Below, piece by piece: positions 1 through 9,035 of a DNA stretch of 20,759 bases. This DNA is from Stagonosporopsis chrysanthemi (lineage: Eukaryota > Ascomycota > Dothideomycetes > Pleosporales > Didymellaceae), in contig JAFISE010000327.1 in the NCBI GenBank assembly GCA_022560025.1, positions 1 through 20,759 on the forward strand. The letters run 5' to 3'. The notes below the pieces were generated by a model, which did not search any database, had not been told where the DNA came from, and was given only the letters and a program-made list of their open reading frames with translations. A program made the position numbers and the translations under genes. How positions within the stretch are numbered: the first letter of the stretch is position 1; every line of letters begins with the position of its first letter.

Positions 1-99
1 GAATAGAGATCTAGTCCTGCAGTTTATCCCAGTGCTCCCATACACCTCGTAGCGGATACCTATGCAATTCGGACCCCTCTAGCATCCTGTGTCGTTACA
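1..99 (-). mobile_element. Start of a young, non-RIP-mutated LTR inserted in element A integrase
   Basis: Read on the minus strand, this begins TGTAACGACACAGG at position 99 and runs off the window start. It aligns without gaps over 99 bp to 5043-5141, the 5' LTR of element A. It differs at 29 sites by my count. Twenty-six of these are C or G here against T or A there, and three are transversions, so this is the undamaged form of the same LTR family. On the other side of position 99 the decayed integrase frame of element A is still readable (ITEFIYNN, matching the conserved AEFAYNN region) and is cut off at the LTR's first base. The simplest reading is a separate, younger copy, or a solo LTR, inserted in the integrase gene. 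The other end and the 5-bp target duplication (expected to be ATTAT, 100-104) lie outside the window. Confidence 0.8.
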
Positions 100-3000
100 A
101 TTATTGTATATAAACTCTGTAATTAATATCTATAAAGCTTAATTATTCTATTCTAGAGAATAGTAGTACTAAAGGTACTATTCTAGTATTTAGTTTTGTC
201 TTTTAGTCTGTCTATCTGTCTAAAAGTAGTAAGTAGACAAGAAGACTGTCTTTAAGTTAAGGTAGTACTAAAATATATCCTAGTATTTAGTATTTATTAA
301 GAAACCTTTGTCTAAGATTACCTTTTTAGGTACACTATAAAGTTAAATTACTTTTCTAATCTAAGCCTAGGCTAAGTTAACACTGTTCTAGTCTTTTTTT
401 ATAGGTATACAGTGTGCTATTTTTGTAAGTTAGCATACTACTACAAGTATAGTATTATATACAATACTATTTGTCTTACTTAGTAGTAGTTTAGTAATAA
501 AATCTATTATTACTTCTTACTATGCTTAATTTAGTAGAAGAACAGGTGCTAGTAAGCTATAAAGCTAATACTAAGCAGGTATTAACTTTTTATAAGGTAT
601 ACACTTATAATAGTACTATTCTATGTCTGCTTTTATCTCTTTCTATTAATATTAGCGCTAGAGCTTCTCTAGTGTCCTTCTTATACTAAAATAACTAGTA
701 AGTAGGCTGTTATAATACTCTTCTATTATAGAAGCTTTTAAAATAACTAGTAAGTAGGCTGTTATAATACTCTTCTATTATAGAAGCTTTTTCTTTTATT
801 ATTATAAGTTTAAGCAGCTCTTTATATAGATTGCTAGGCTACTATATAGTATTATAGCCTTTAATTAAGTTGCTCTTGCTACTTAAACCTGCTTTATTAG
901 ATTCTGTATTAATTACTTCCTTAGCTGCCTTTAAAGCTTTAAGTAATTATTCTTCTACTCTTAGAAATTTACTTAGAGCTAGCCCTGTTTCTTTTAGTAG
1001 GGTCTTTAATCTAGTTAATCTAGTAAGCACTGCTAAGATTTGCAAGCTAGTATTTTTCTTGCTTACAAGCAAGTTTTTAAAAAGCTGTATAAAGGCTTTA
1101 TTATATTTTTAAAAAAGATATTGTACTTTTAATGTATAATTAAATTACTTTAATAGGCTATTAGCTAGATTTGTACTTTTTAATTAGTAAGAGAGTATAA
1201 AATTATACTAGCTTAATACTAAATATAACTTTACTTGTCTATTATCTAATACTTTAGTTTTTATAAACTATTTAAAGTTTATATAGTCTATAAAAATATT
1301 AAAATAGATTCTCTAGAAGTAGTAGTACTAATACTTAACACTGCTAACTATTATAAGCAATTCCTAGTTATATATGTTGTAGTTGTACTCTATAGCAATT
1401 AACTTGCATAAGTAGAAGTCTACTAGTCTTTACTAGTCTTCTCTTCTAGGTTCTAGGCTATACTAGCTTAGAATACCTAATATAGCGCTGCCTAACGTGT
1501 TAACTTTAAGTCTAGTCTTTTTCTTTCTTTTAAAATATACTAGGATAAGAACTTCTAAGAACGTGTTTTTTAGCTAATTAAATACTTTAACTGCCTTTAG
1601 CAGGAGCTATAGAGATTAGCTTTCCTCTTTCTTTATAGCAGGGCTGCTCTAGGCCTGTCTTACTTCTTTCTTAGTAAGAGACGTTAGTAGTAAGACTATG
1701 CAGCTAAATCCTCTAATAAACTAGCAATAGTAGTTTATAAATCTAATAAACACCTAGATATTGCATACTGTAGCTAGTAATAGCTAATTTTAGATTATTT
1801 TAACTTGTTATAAGTTAATACTTACTTTTATAAGTAAGATAATATATCTAAAGTACTCTATATACTAAGTATACTACTTATACTATAAAAGCTTAATAAA
1901 CAGTTTATAGTTATAGAGTCTTTTAAGTACCTTCTTTATATAAAGTATATACTTTTTTTCTATATTAGAAAAGATTAGAATATTATCTAAGTATATAATA
2001 CAGAATATATTAATTAAACCTAATAAAGCTTTGTTAATATATGCTTAAAATTGCGCAGGAGCATTAGTAAGGCTAAAAAGCATAACCTTATATTTAAAAT
2101 AGCTATATCTTGTGTAAAAAGCTGTCTTTTGTTTATTTTCTTCTTTAATTCTAATCCTATAGTAAGTATCTCTAATATCTAACTTTGAATATATTTTTAC
2201 TTATAAGAAATACTCTAAAGATTTAGATATTAAAGGTAAAAAGTAATAGTTTTTTATAGTAACTTTGTTAAGGCCTCTATAGTTAATATAAAGGTATAAG
2301 CTACTATTTTTTTTTTGTAAAGAGTATAAAGGTACCTGCTAGTAATCTTAAGTATTGTATCTAACTTCTTGCTATAAAGTTAGTTAAGTACTTTTACAAC
2401 ACTACTAACTTAGCTTTTAAGAGACTATAGAGTAGTTTAAAAAGTAGGCTCTTACCTTCTACTATATAAATAGCTAGGTTGTTTAAACTATATTTAGAAA
2501 GAACTTTTAAGTTGTCTTTTAATATAATATTAGAAAACTTAGTATACTGTAAGAAAAGATAGTCTGTATTAGTTACTTGTAGCCTACTCTAGCTTATAAA
2601 GTTAATAAGGTATATATACACTTTTACTATAAAGTTATATATTATGCTCTTAAACTCTTTAGTATCTTTAGTAGCAACTAGTTAGAAAGAAGGCCTTTCT
2701 TTAGTCTTCTCTCTTCTAAATAGTATTTACTTTGTAATATAGTTTAGTTTAGGTTAATATATATTAATCTAAAGCAGACTAAGGTATACTTAGTACTTCT
2801 TTAGGTTTGTAACTACAAACAGTATCTCTTAGGCTCTTTTATTACCTCTAAAGTTAGTAATAGTAGTTATAATAGTAGTAGTACTATATATATATATATT
2901 GCTACTATTTACCTCTTTTACTAATAGCTTTAGCAAGAGATTAACTTAGAGATTCTGCTCTTTTACTATTATTACAGACAGCAGGTTTAGCTAAGAACTT

Positions 3001-3200
3001 TTATTAACTAAATACTCTATTACGTTTAATAATCTTACAACTACTTAAACTATAAGCAAGCGTACTAGTTAAGAGTATAGTACAGTATAAAGAGTATTAA
3101 GGTCTTTACTTTCTTAAATATAAGAGATATAAGCAAGAAGGTAGACCTTTAGTCTTTTTACTTCTTTTCTTTTCTTAAGTCTACTTTTTTAATAGGTTTC
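100..3200 (-). pseudogene. pol: pol remnant of element A: protease region, RT, RNase H, truncated integrase
   Basis: Pol copies element RNA into DNA and integrates it. RT lies at about 2330-1850: LYLYINY, GLNKVTIKN, YSKLDIR, TNAPAQF and YLDNILIF (1993-1970) are visible, and the second catalytic Asp of the LDD box reads Asn. The end of RNase H is at about 1190-1130 (STNLANSLL, the usual TNPADALSR region). The integrase zinc-finger region is at 640-800 (IIEEYYNSLLTSYF, with the expected His positions reading Tyr or Asn). The integrase core has Asp at 504-502, Asp at 312-310 and, 36 codons on, a Lys at 204-202 where Glu is expected (TDRQTKRQN). The D-to-E spacing is the classical DX35E. The gene is cut at position 99 by the young LTR. 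No protease DSG/DTG motif could be seen in about 2500-3150. Confidence 0.9.
688..791. repeat. Exact 52-bp tandem duplication inside the element A integrase zinc finger
   Basis: Positions 688-739 and 740-791 are identical, base for base, starting AAAATAACTAGTAAGTAGGC. The unit encodes the zinc-finger piece IIEEYYNSLLTSYF on the minus strand. Because 52 is not a multiple of three, it shifts the frame: RT and the first copy are in one frame (minus codon start congruent to 1 mod 3) and the integrase core is in another (0 mod 3). Removing one copy restores a single pol frame. The two copies are identical in their mutated state, so the duplication happened after RIP. Confidence 0.93.
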
Positions 3201-4380
3201 TTAGACTTTTTAGAATATAGATAGTTTAGTTAGTAATATCTAACTTCTCTGTACTCTTAATAATAAGAAGCTAAGGTCTTTAGCTTTAGCAGCGCCTGTT
3301 TAGCCTTTTTTAAGCTGTTATAGCTTAGACTACCTTCTTTTAGCCTTTTTAAAGTCTTTTTACCTCTTTACTTACTTTTTAAATCTTGTTTATACTTATC
3401 TTACTTTTTTATAGGCTTTTTATTCTATAATAGCTTTAGATAATTTCTTTAGCAGTATATAATATTAGCAGCCTCTTCTATCTAAGTAAGTGTTATACAA
3501 CAGTCTTTTAGTAATATAAACAACTGCCTTTAGATATTATTAGGCAAGGTATAAAGATAACCTATTACCTAGAGTTTAAGTCTATAGGTATTGCTTAACT
3601 CTTCTTAGAATAGTCTTATATAGTCTAATAACTCTGTTAAAGTACTATAAAAAAGTATACACACTTTATTTAAAGCTTTATATACCTGCTACCTTTACTT
3701 AAAGAGAGTTTCTAGTAAGCCTAGTATAATTACTTTTATAGCTTTCTAGGTAAGTTCTTAGAAAGAGAAGATTTTCTATTAATCTGCTTTGTGTACACCT
3801 TAGAAGGTTTTTATTACCTCTAAGATATATTATATACTAAAATTAACTTTTTATATTTTCTATAAGAAGTTAGCTAGTAGCTTATAAAAATACTTTTTAT
3901 AGTTATACTTTTAATAATTATAGTCTGCTTTATTATATTTTAAAAGCATATATAAAGGCTTAGGTTAAGAAAAGCTAGTAGTTAGTACTGCTAGCACTAT
4001 AATAGTTACTATAAGACTATTATAGATTATGTTAAGCGTAGTTAGGTTACCTACTAGAAACTTAGCTTATAACTCTCTAAGTTGCACTACTCTAAGCTGC
4101 TTTGCAGCTTGTTTATACTATGCTTCTAGCCCTTGTAGTTTAAAGTCTAGCTTGTTAAAAACTAGCTCTTTTTAGTCTATTATAAGGTCTTATAAAGTGT
4201 TTATTACTACTCTACTTACTTATAGATAGTTTTAAGCTAAACTAGCTAGTTAGTTAGGATTTATTTATATAGAAGACAATAAGCTCTCTCTTAAGGCTCT
4301 TGCTACTGTCTGTCTAGAGGTTTAGCTCTAAAGCCTTTAAGGCTGTCTCTCTAGAGACTTTAGAGTTAAGTCTCTTGCAA
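3200..4380 (-). pseudogene. gag: gag remnant of element A (capsid and nucleocapsid)
   Basis: Gag forms the virus-like particle and packages the RNA. Minus-strand translation around 3370-3720 gives a hydrophilic, helix-rich stretch with pieces such as LLDYIRLF, LKLQVIGYLYTLPNNI and IEEAANIIY, typical of a fungal Gypsy capsid. A basic K/R-rich stretch follows at about 3300-3420. Then comes a segment with exactly the CX2CX4HX4C spacing of a retroviral zinc knuckle, at 3262-3221. All four ligands read Tyr there (codons TAT, TAC, TAT, TAT), as expected if TGY and CAY codons had their G or C mutated. The knuckle frame is the same as that of RT further on. The start codon was not identified and the upper boundary is approximate. 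Confidence 0.72.
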
Positions 4381-5042
4381 TTAAGCTTATACAAGAACTT
4401 ATAGTTAGATTCTAATAAGGTACTCTTTTACTTAGCAGTAAACAGAATATTAGAACCTATAGTCTAGAAGTATAAAAAAGAGTAAGGTATTAAGGTAACA
4501 AGTAGTATAATATCTAGAGATTAAGTATAGATTTAATTAGTAAATAGTAGACTGTTTGCTTCTAAGCAAGAATAGTACAGCAGACCTCTAGCCTTTATAG
4601 TAGGCCCTGCTGCTTAGCCTTATAGCCTCTATAAACCTATAGAGCTAATACTTACTCTAATAGATTTATTCTATAATAAGATAAGCTATTTATTATAACT
4701 TAAAATTATATACCTTAGTAAGTACTTCTAACTTAACCTTAACTTAGGTCTTTATAGCTTAACTTTTACTTTTATCTCTACTAAAAGTACTTTTACTTAA
4801 GCTTTACTCTTAGCTTATATAACTTTAATCTAACTACTATTCTAAGAACTGTATAACTCTAGCTATAAGAACAAGCTTAGTTATTTAAGCCTACTTTACA
4901 CTACTTAATAACTACTTAAGTTAGATCTATCTTCTAACTACTTCTTAGTATAGTCTTTTCTAAGCTTCTAAGTATAAGAAAAAAAGTCTCTATAAAGTTT
5001 AAATAGATATTTTTAAAGTATTCTTTTATATAAGACTTATAA

Positions 5043-5141
5043 GAATAGAGATCTAGTCTTATAGTTTATTCTAGTACTTCTATACACTTTATAGTAGATA
5101 CCTATACTTTTTAGAGTTCTTTAGTATTCTATATTATTATA
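5043..5141 (-). repeat. 5' LTR of element A (the 5' part that can be aligned)
   Basis: This is the RIP-mutated counterpart of 1-99. It starts on the minus strand at 5141 with TATAATAATATAG, against TGTAACGACACAG in the young copy. The LTR must continue below 5043, but its inner end cannot be placed because the young copy is cut by the window edge. The region 4380-5042 therefore holds the rest of the LTR plus the untranslated leader. The expected target duplication outside the element would be 5142-5146 (CTAAC); its partner is not visible. Confidence 0.85.
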
Positions 5142-5395
5142 CTAACTTAACTTCTACTTACTACTAGATACTTTAAACCTATTTACTAGTCTAAACTAAG
5201 CTATTTAATAAGTAAGAGTTAAGTTGTCTCTACTTAGAATTAAAGTAGAGTTAGGCTAGTATTTAGGTAGAAGTTAGGTAGGAGTCAAGGTAGTATATAA
5301 CAGTACCTAACCTTTATCTAACCTCTACCTGTGCTAAGTTAATACTAAGTAGGTAGAAGTTAGGTTATCTCTACTTAAAGTAGAAGTTAGGTTAG
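5142..5395. mobile_element. MITE-like inverted-repeat element
   Basis: The left arm at 5142-5160 (CTAACTTAACTTCTACTTA) and the reverse complement of the right arm at 5377-5395 match at 17 of 19 positions. Further copies of the same AAGTAGAAGTTAGG-type unit lie inside: direct at about 5242, 5266 and 5349, and inverted at about 5308-5330. There is no coding capacity. It looks like a small non-autonomous element or a fold-back repeat built from one short unit. Its left edge falls exactly where the LTR of element A ends. Element A may therefore have inserted into it and removed or displaced further sequence, so the true left end is uncertain. Confidence 0.5.
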
Positions 5396-5784
5396 AGTTG
5401 CTAAAAAATATACTAAAAATTAGCTTTGCTAACTCTAACTATATATAGAAAGAATTTGCAAGATTCTAAATCTATTGTTTTTTAAGAAAATAACTCTATT
5501 AAATATTAGAATTATAGAGAATTATTATTATAGCAAATTATTATATTAAGTAATTATTAGTTTAAAAAGAATTTATAATTATATTTTATAGACAAGCTTA
5601 GAGAATTAGAGTTAGAATTTAAATATGTATATTAATTAGCTAAACAGCGTTTTACTACTACTAAAAGCACTAATCTTATTATAGCATCAGAGAGCTAGCT
5701 TAGAATCTTTTTACTAAATAGTAACTCTCTTTGTATATATAGTATTTAAGTTAAGATCTAATAATATTAGTACTTATATTAAAT
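5396..5784. other. Degraded AT-rich sequence, nothing recognised
   Basis: This is strongly AT-rich sequence. I see no continuous decayed reading frame and no repeat shared with the rest of the window. Position 5684 holds one of the very few surviving TCA triplets. Confidence 0.5.
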
Positions 5785-6240
5785 TGTATTTGTAAATATA
5801 GATACCTTTAAAATATTCTACTAAGAAAGCTTTACTTGCTTTTTAAATAGCTTTAATTACAGAGTATTAAAAGTAAGTATCGCTTATTACCTATATATAC
5901 TATATAATTTTGCAAATAAAGTACGCAAATAGCATCTTATAGAAGAGAAGTGTACTACTCTTTTAGTAGTAATAGATTTTATAGAAAGTAATAGCTATAG
6001 AAAATTAGAATAGTTTTATAATAATAGCTTATAATAACCTACTACTAAGCTTATAGTACTAAGGCTTATAAGCAAGTTTAGTAGATAAAAGCGTTTTACA
6101 GGTAGCTTTTATAGTAAGAAGCTTAGCTTTTAGCTTCTAAGTAATAGCTTGTACACTAGCTTTATTCTTAATATTTTTAAATTTTAGTAGTATAGTAGTA
6201 GTTATACAAAGTAATAGACAGGTTATAAGTAGTAAGAAGA
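5785..6240 (+). pseudogene. Decayed coding remnant, unidentified
   Basis: I do not recognise a family. One plus-strand frame reads as a plausible soluble protein over about 130 codons, interrupted only by TAA/TAG. Pieces include IDTFKIFY, SFTCFLNSFNYRVLK, YILYNFANKVRK, LIEEKCTTLLVVIDFIES and YRKLE. The mix of charged and hydrophobic residues, and the fact that the stops are RIP-type only, argue for a former coding region. It stops short of repeat R copy 1. It could belong to the same ancient element as R, since both are on the plus strand, but R copy 2 has no counterpart of it upstream. The limits are approximate. Confidence 0.4.
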
Positions 6241-6287
6241 TAGTAGATATAAGTAGATAAACAAATATTTTATAAATATTCTATAGT

Positions 6288-8060
6288 TATAGTAAGTTTG
6301 TTAGGCCTTATAGCTATATAGCTTAGTGCATAGCTATACTTATAATAACTAACTATAAAAATGATTTCTACATATATAACTAACTAAGCACTTTTAAATA
6401 AGCTTGTTTTAAGATAGATTTAACTTTAATTAAGTAAGTTCTTTTAATATACAGCTAAAGATAATAATTATTAGATAGTAAGGTAGGTAAGGCGCAGCCT
6501 AGCTTAAAAGATCTTTTAGTAACGACAGCTTTACAGCTAACTTACTAGCTATTACTATAATAGATAACTATAATTAATTACTATATTATTAAATATAAGA
6601 CGTACTTTTTAATAGTACTATATTCTAGTTAATCTAATGTTTTGCAGCGTAGATATACAAACTATAAGTATAAAAGTCTTGTAATTTAGGCACGTTTTTA
6701 TTTGCCTATAGTGTATAGGCTACCTAGCTTAAAAAAACAAAGCTGCAAACTAGTAACTAGTTAGTAACTTAACTATAATAACTATTATACTTATACATAA
6801 TTTTACACGCTATTATTATAGCTATAGACTTTATAGAAGACGTCTAACAGCTTTATATTAAGCAAAAGAATAAAACTAAGCTACTTGCTTTTACTAGTAG
6901 TTTATATATTCTAGATTGCTTTAAACTAGAAGAATAGAACAGTCTTATTAACGTAATTATTACAGCTACTTATTACATTGCTAAAGCTAATTATAATAGA
7001 GCTTTTTAACTTAAGAAGCTAAGATTTGCTATATGTTTAATTAGCACAGCTAAAGTAGATTTAAGAAAGGCTACCTTACTAATTTAATATTCTCTTTTAA
7101 GAGCTAGCTTAGCAATTCTACCTACGTAATCTAGTAGAGAACTAGAGCTTTACTTTGCAATAAAGAAGAGATAGCTATTAGTAAAGCTTATAATACTAAC
7201 TACGCAGCAAAATATTAGCTTTTTAAAAAACTAAAGATAGTAGCAACTAATATAGCTAGCACTGCTAAACAAAAGACTAAGATCTAGTAACAAGCTATAG
7301 AAGATCTTAACTAGACTTACTTTAATATTTGTAAGAGTAGTTAGTTATTATATTCTGTTATTATATCTTTATTCTAACTAAATATAGTAGAATAGCTTAA
7401 GAATAAGCTTAGTACTGCCTATAAAAAATAAAATGCTATTAATTATAAGATTAATATACGTAACTATTTAATATCTATCTTTAAATTTAATACTGCTGTT
7501 AAAAAGAAAGAAGAGTTAGGTACTAGCTAGGCAGTTAAACATCTATTTAGTGCTAGTAGTGCCCTTAAAATTATCTTTTAAAAAGAGTATTAAAAGAGTC
7601 TTAAAAAGCTAAAAACTAATACCTTTAATTCTAATACTAAGAAAGAAGAGTAGGTTAAGTTTTATAATAAGCTTTTGCTAAAGAGTCTAGCTATATACTT
7701 AGATAATAAGTAAAAGTAATTTATTATATTTAATTATTATATATATTTACTAATAGTACTAGATAGTGTAAGCCTTATAATTACTTAGCTAATCTAAGCA
7801 ATAGCAGCCTTCTTCTAACTACAAACAACCTTTATATTAAAAGTAATAATAGTAATAAGTATAAGAAAGAACTTAAAGATAATAGTATTAAGCTAAAGGT
7901 ATACTTTACAGCTATGCTAAATAAGTATAAGATAGATAAATAGTATTAGCAAGCTCTTATAAAAGAAGAGAAAACTAATTCTAAGAGTTTTAGCAGTTTA
8001 GAGGACTTAGCTAGTAATAAAGAAGATAAAAGTAATAATAATAATAATACTAAGTAAATA
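6288..8060 (+). repeat. Dispersed repeat R, copy 1
   Basis: From about 6288 this segment matches 19251-20759 in the same orientation, collinearly and with few indels, up to at least 7794, where copy 2 meets the window end. Differences are mostly C/T and A/G. Its first 500 bp carry no clear reading frame. A decayed coding region follows (6809-8056). I found no terminal inverted repeat and no second LTR-like copy within it, so its class is unknown. Shared landmarks are TATAGTAAGTTTGTTA at the left edge, AAAAAAACAAAGCTGCAAAC near 6731, and TAGTGCTAGTAGTGCCCTTA near 7550. The right end, about 8060, is only the end of the decayed coding region, because copy 2 cannot show where the repeat stops. 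Confidence 0.82.
6809..8056 (+). pseudogene. Decayed coding region of repeat R (copy 1), unknown protein with acidic tail
   Basis: I do not recognise this protein. Three consecutive plus-strand segments read as hydrophilic protein broken only by TAA/TAG. Frame 2 covers about 6809-7030 (IAIDFIEDV, KTKLLAFTSSLYILDCFKLEE). Frame 1 covers about 7030-7740 (RTRALLCNKEEIAISKAYN, LFKKLKIVATNIAS, INIRNYLISIFKFNTAVKKK, YNKLLLKSLAIYLDNK). Frame 0 covers about 7810-8056 (YKKELKDNSIKLKVYFTAML, SFSSLEDLASNKEDK). The last part ends in a run of Asn/Asp/Glu/Lys codons that was probably a D/E-rich tail before G-to-A mutation. The frame changes could be indels or lost introns. The same segments are conserved in copy 2, which supports real former coding sequence. 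A transposon protein is likely but not shown. Confidence 0.5.
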
Positions 8061-8408
8061 TAAGCTATTTAGTACGCTAGCTTCTTAGCAGATTATTACA
8101 ACTAATTAAAACAGCTTAGACCTTAACTATTTCTTTTAAACGTTAATTATACTTAACTTGTTATAGAAATAATATCTAGAGATTGTTAAAGTAAAGATGC
8201 TAAGAATATTAGACGTGTTATCTATAGATTTTCCTTTAGCAATGTTCTTTAAACTTGTCTATACTGTTTTTTTTTTTACTAAATTATTATTTTGTAATTA
8301 ATTATTATATTTATTTATTATAGCTATGCCTTTACTTCTAGCTAGTAATAAAGCTAATAGAGTATCTAGTATACTGTAAGATCTTAAGAGCTTTAAAATA
8401 ATTACACT
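8061..8408. other. Left flank of element B; possible interrupted reading frame
   Basis: This is AT-rich sequence with an 11-T run near 8270. A plus-strand ATG at 8326 opens MPLLLASNKANRVSSIL, followed only by TAG/TAA stops. It reads into the element B target site at 8409, so element B may have inserted in the 5' part of an already decaying gene or element. The frame cannot be followed convincingly on the far side (16991 onward). No product is assigned. Confidence 0.3.
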
Positions 8409-8413
8409 CTAGA
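8409..8413. repeat. Target site duplication, left (CTAGA)
   Basis: The five bases directly outside the low-coordinate LTR of element B are CTAGA, identical to 16986-16990 outside the other LTR. This is the 5-bp staggered cut typical of Ty3/Gypsy integration. Confidence 0.93.
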
Positions 8414-8627
8414 TATAAGGTTACTGTAAGCAGATAATTAGACTTAAAGTAAATAAGATAGCTTTAAAGCTAAATTAAGGTTGTATTTAGATATTAGATA
8501 AATTCTTAAAGTATAAGCTTCTAGATTTAATAGGAGTATATATATAAAAGGCCTGTGCACAGCCTAGCTCTTAGCTTAGGTGTACTTAAGGTAGGGTTAA
8601 AGAGTATTAGAGAAGAATCTTATAATA
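8414..8627 (-). repeat. 3' LTR of element B
   Basis: This 214-bp LTR aligns end to end with 16772-16985. The ends, TATAAGG...TATAATA on the plus strand, are the mutated forms of TGTAAGG...TGTAACA. It holds a TATATATA box at about 8537-8546 and the perfect palindrome CTGTGCACAG at 8553-8562. Differences from the other LTR are mostly transitions and go in both directions, so each LTR was mutated separately. Confidence 0.95.
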
Positions 8628-8631
8628 ATAG

Positions 8632-8643
8632 CTTCTCCCTTCT
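8632..8643 (-). other. Polypurine tract of element B
   Basis: On the minus strand this reads AGAAGGGAGAAG, ending four bases before the 3' LTR. This is the position and composition of the primer for plus-strand DNA synthesis. It independently confirms that element B is on the minus strand. Confidence 0.85.
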
Positions 8644-8645
8644 TA

Positions 8646-9030
8646 CAGCTTATCTTAAACTACTTAGAGTTCCTATTCTTGTGTAAAGTACAGCTACTAG
8701 GCTCTAGAAAACCTCTATCTTACAAGAAGAAAAAACCTTAGCTAGAAAAGCTACTATAACTGTTACAGAGATTAAGTACTTAGACTTAACTCTAGAAGCT
8801 AGTGCTACTGTTAACCTGCTTCTAGCCTAGGCTAAGAGAAGTGCAAGTAGTTACTAATACTTAGCCTTTAGTCTCTAGCTATATACGCACTTAAAGTTGT
8901 AGCTTCTCTTACAGAGCTTTAAGCTCCTCTTAGGTTAACTTTAAACAAGTAGGCCTACTATTAGCTAGCATATTAATTAGGCCTTAACTTGTTGTTTGTA
9001 GAGTAAATACTGTAATATTGCCTTCTTAAT
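8646..9030. other. Non-pol part of element B, no gene assigned
   Basis: This lies between the polypurine tract and the minisatellite. A short plus-strand stretch near 8755-8830 (TVTEIKYLDLTLEASATVNL) reads as possible protein but is too short to support a gene. Nothing else was recognised. Confidence 0.4.
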
Positions 9031-9035
9031 GCTCT

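Larger units (their letters stand above)
100..5141 (-). mobile_element. Element A: RIP-degraded Ty3/Gypsy LTR retrotransposon (partial)
   Basis: On the minus strand, from high to low coordinates, this holds a 5' LTR, leader, gag with zinc knuckle, RT, RNase H and integrase. That is the Ty3/Gypsy (Metaviridae) order. The element is cut at position 99 by a younger LTR, so the integrase C-terminus and the element's own 3' LTR are off the window. The gag zinc knuckle and RT are in the same reading frame, which suggests a single Gag-Pol polyprotein. All damage is of the C:G to T:A kind, apart from the 52-bp duplication at 688-791. The element is inactive: stops run throughout, and catalytic residues are lost in RT and integrase. 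No primer-binding site could be recognised. Confidence 0.92.

Noticed and set aside
100..130. Polypurine tract of element A next to the LTR at 1-99
   Set aside because: No purine run is present. The integrase frame reads right up to position 100, which shows that this LTR is an insertion and not the element's own 3' LTR.
870..1112. 80-residue plus-strand ORF
   Set aside because: It is the reverse reading of element A pol between RNase H and integrase, whose minus-strand frame gives recognisable retroelement protein. RIP puts few stops in some antisense frames by chance.
2885..2902. Short TA microsatellite
   Set aside because: A short run of alternating TA is expected in DNA of this composition and has no independent significance.
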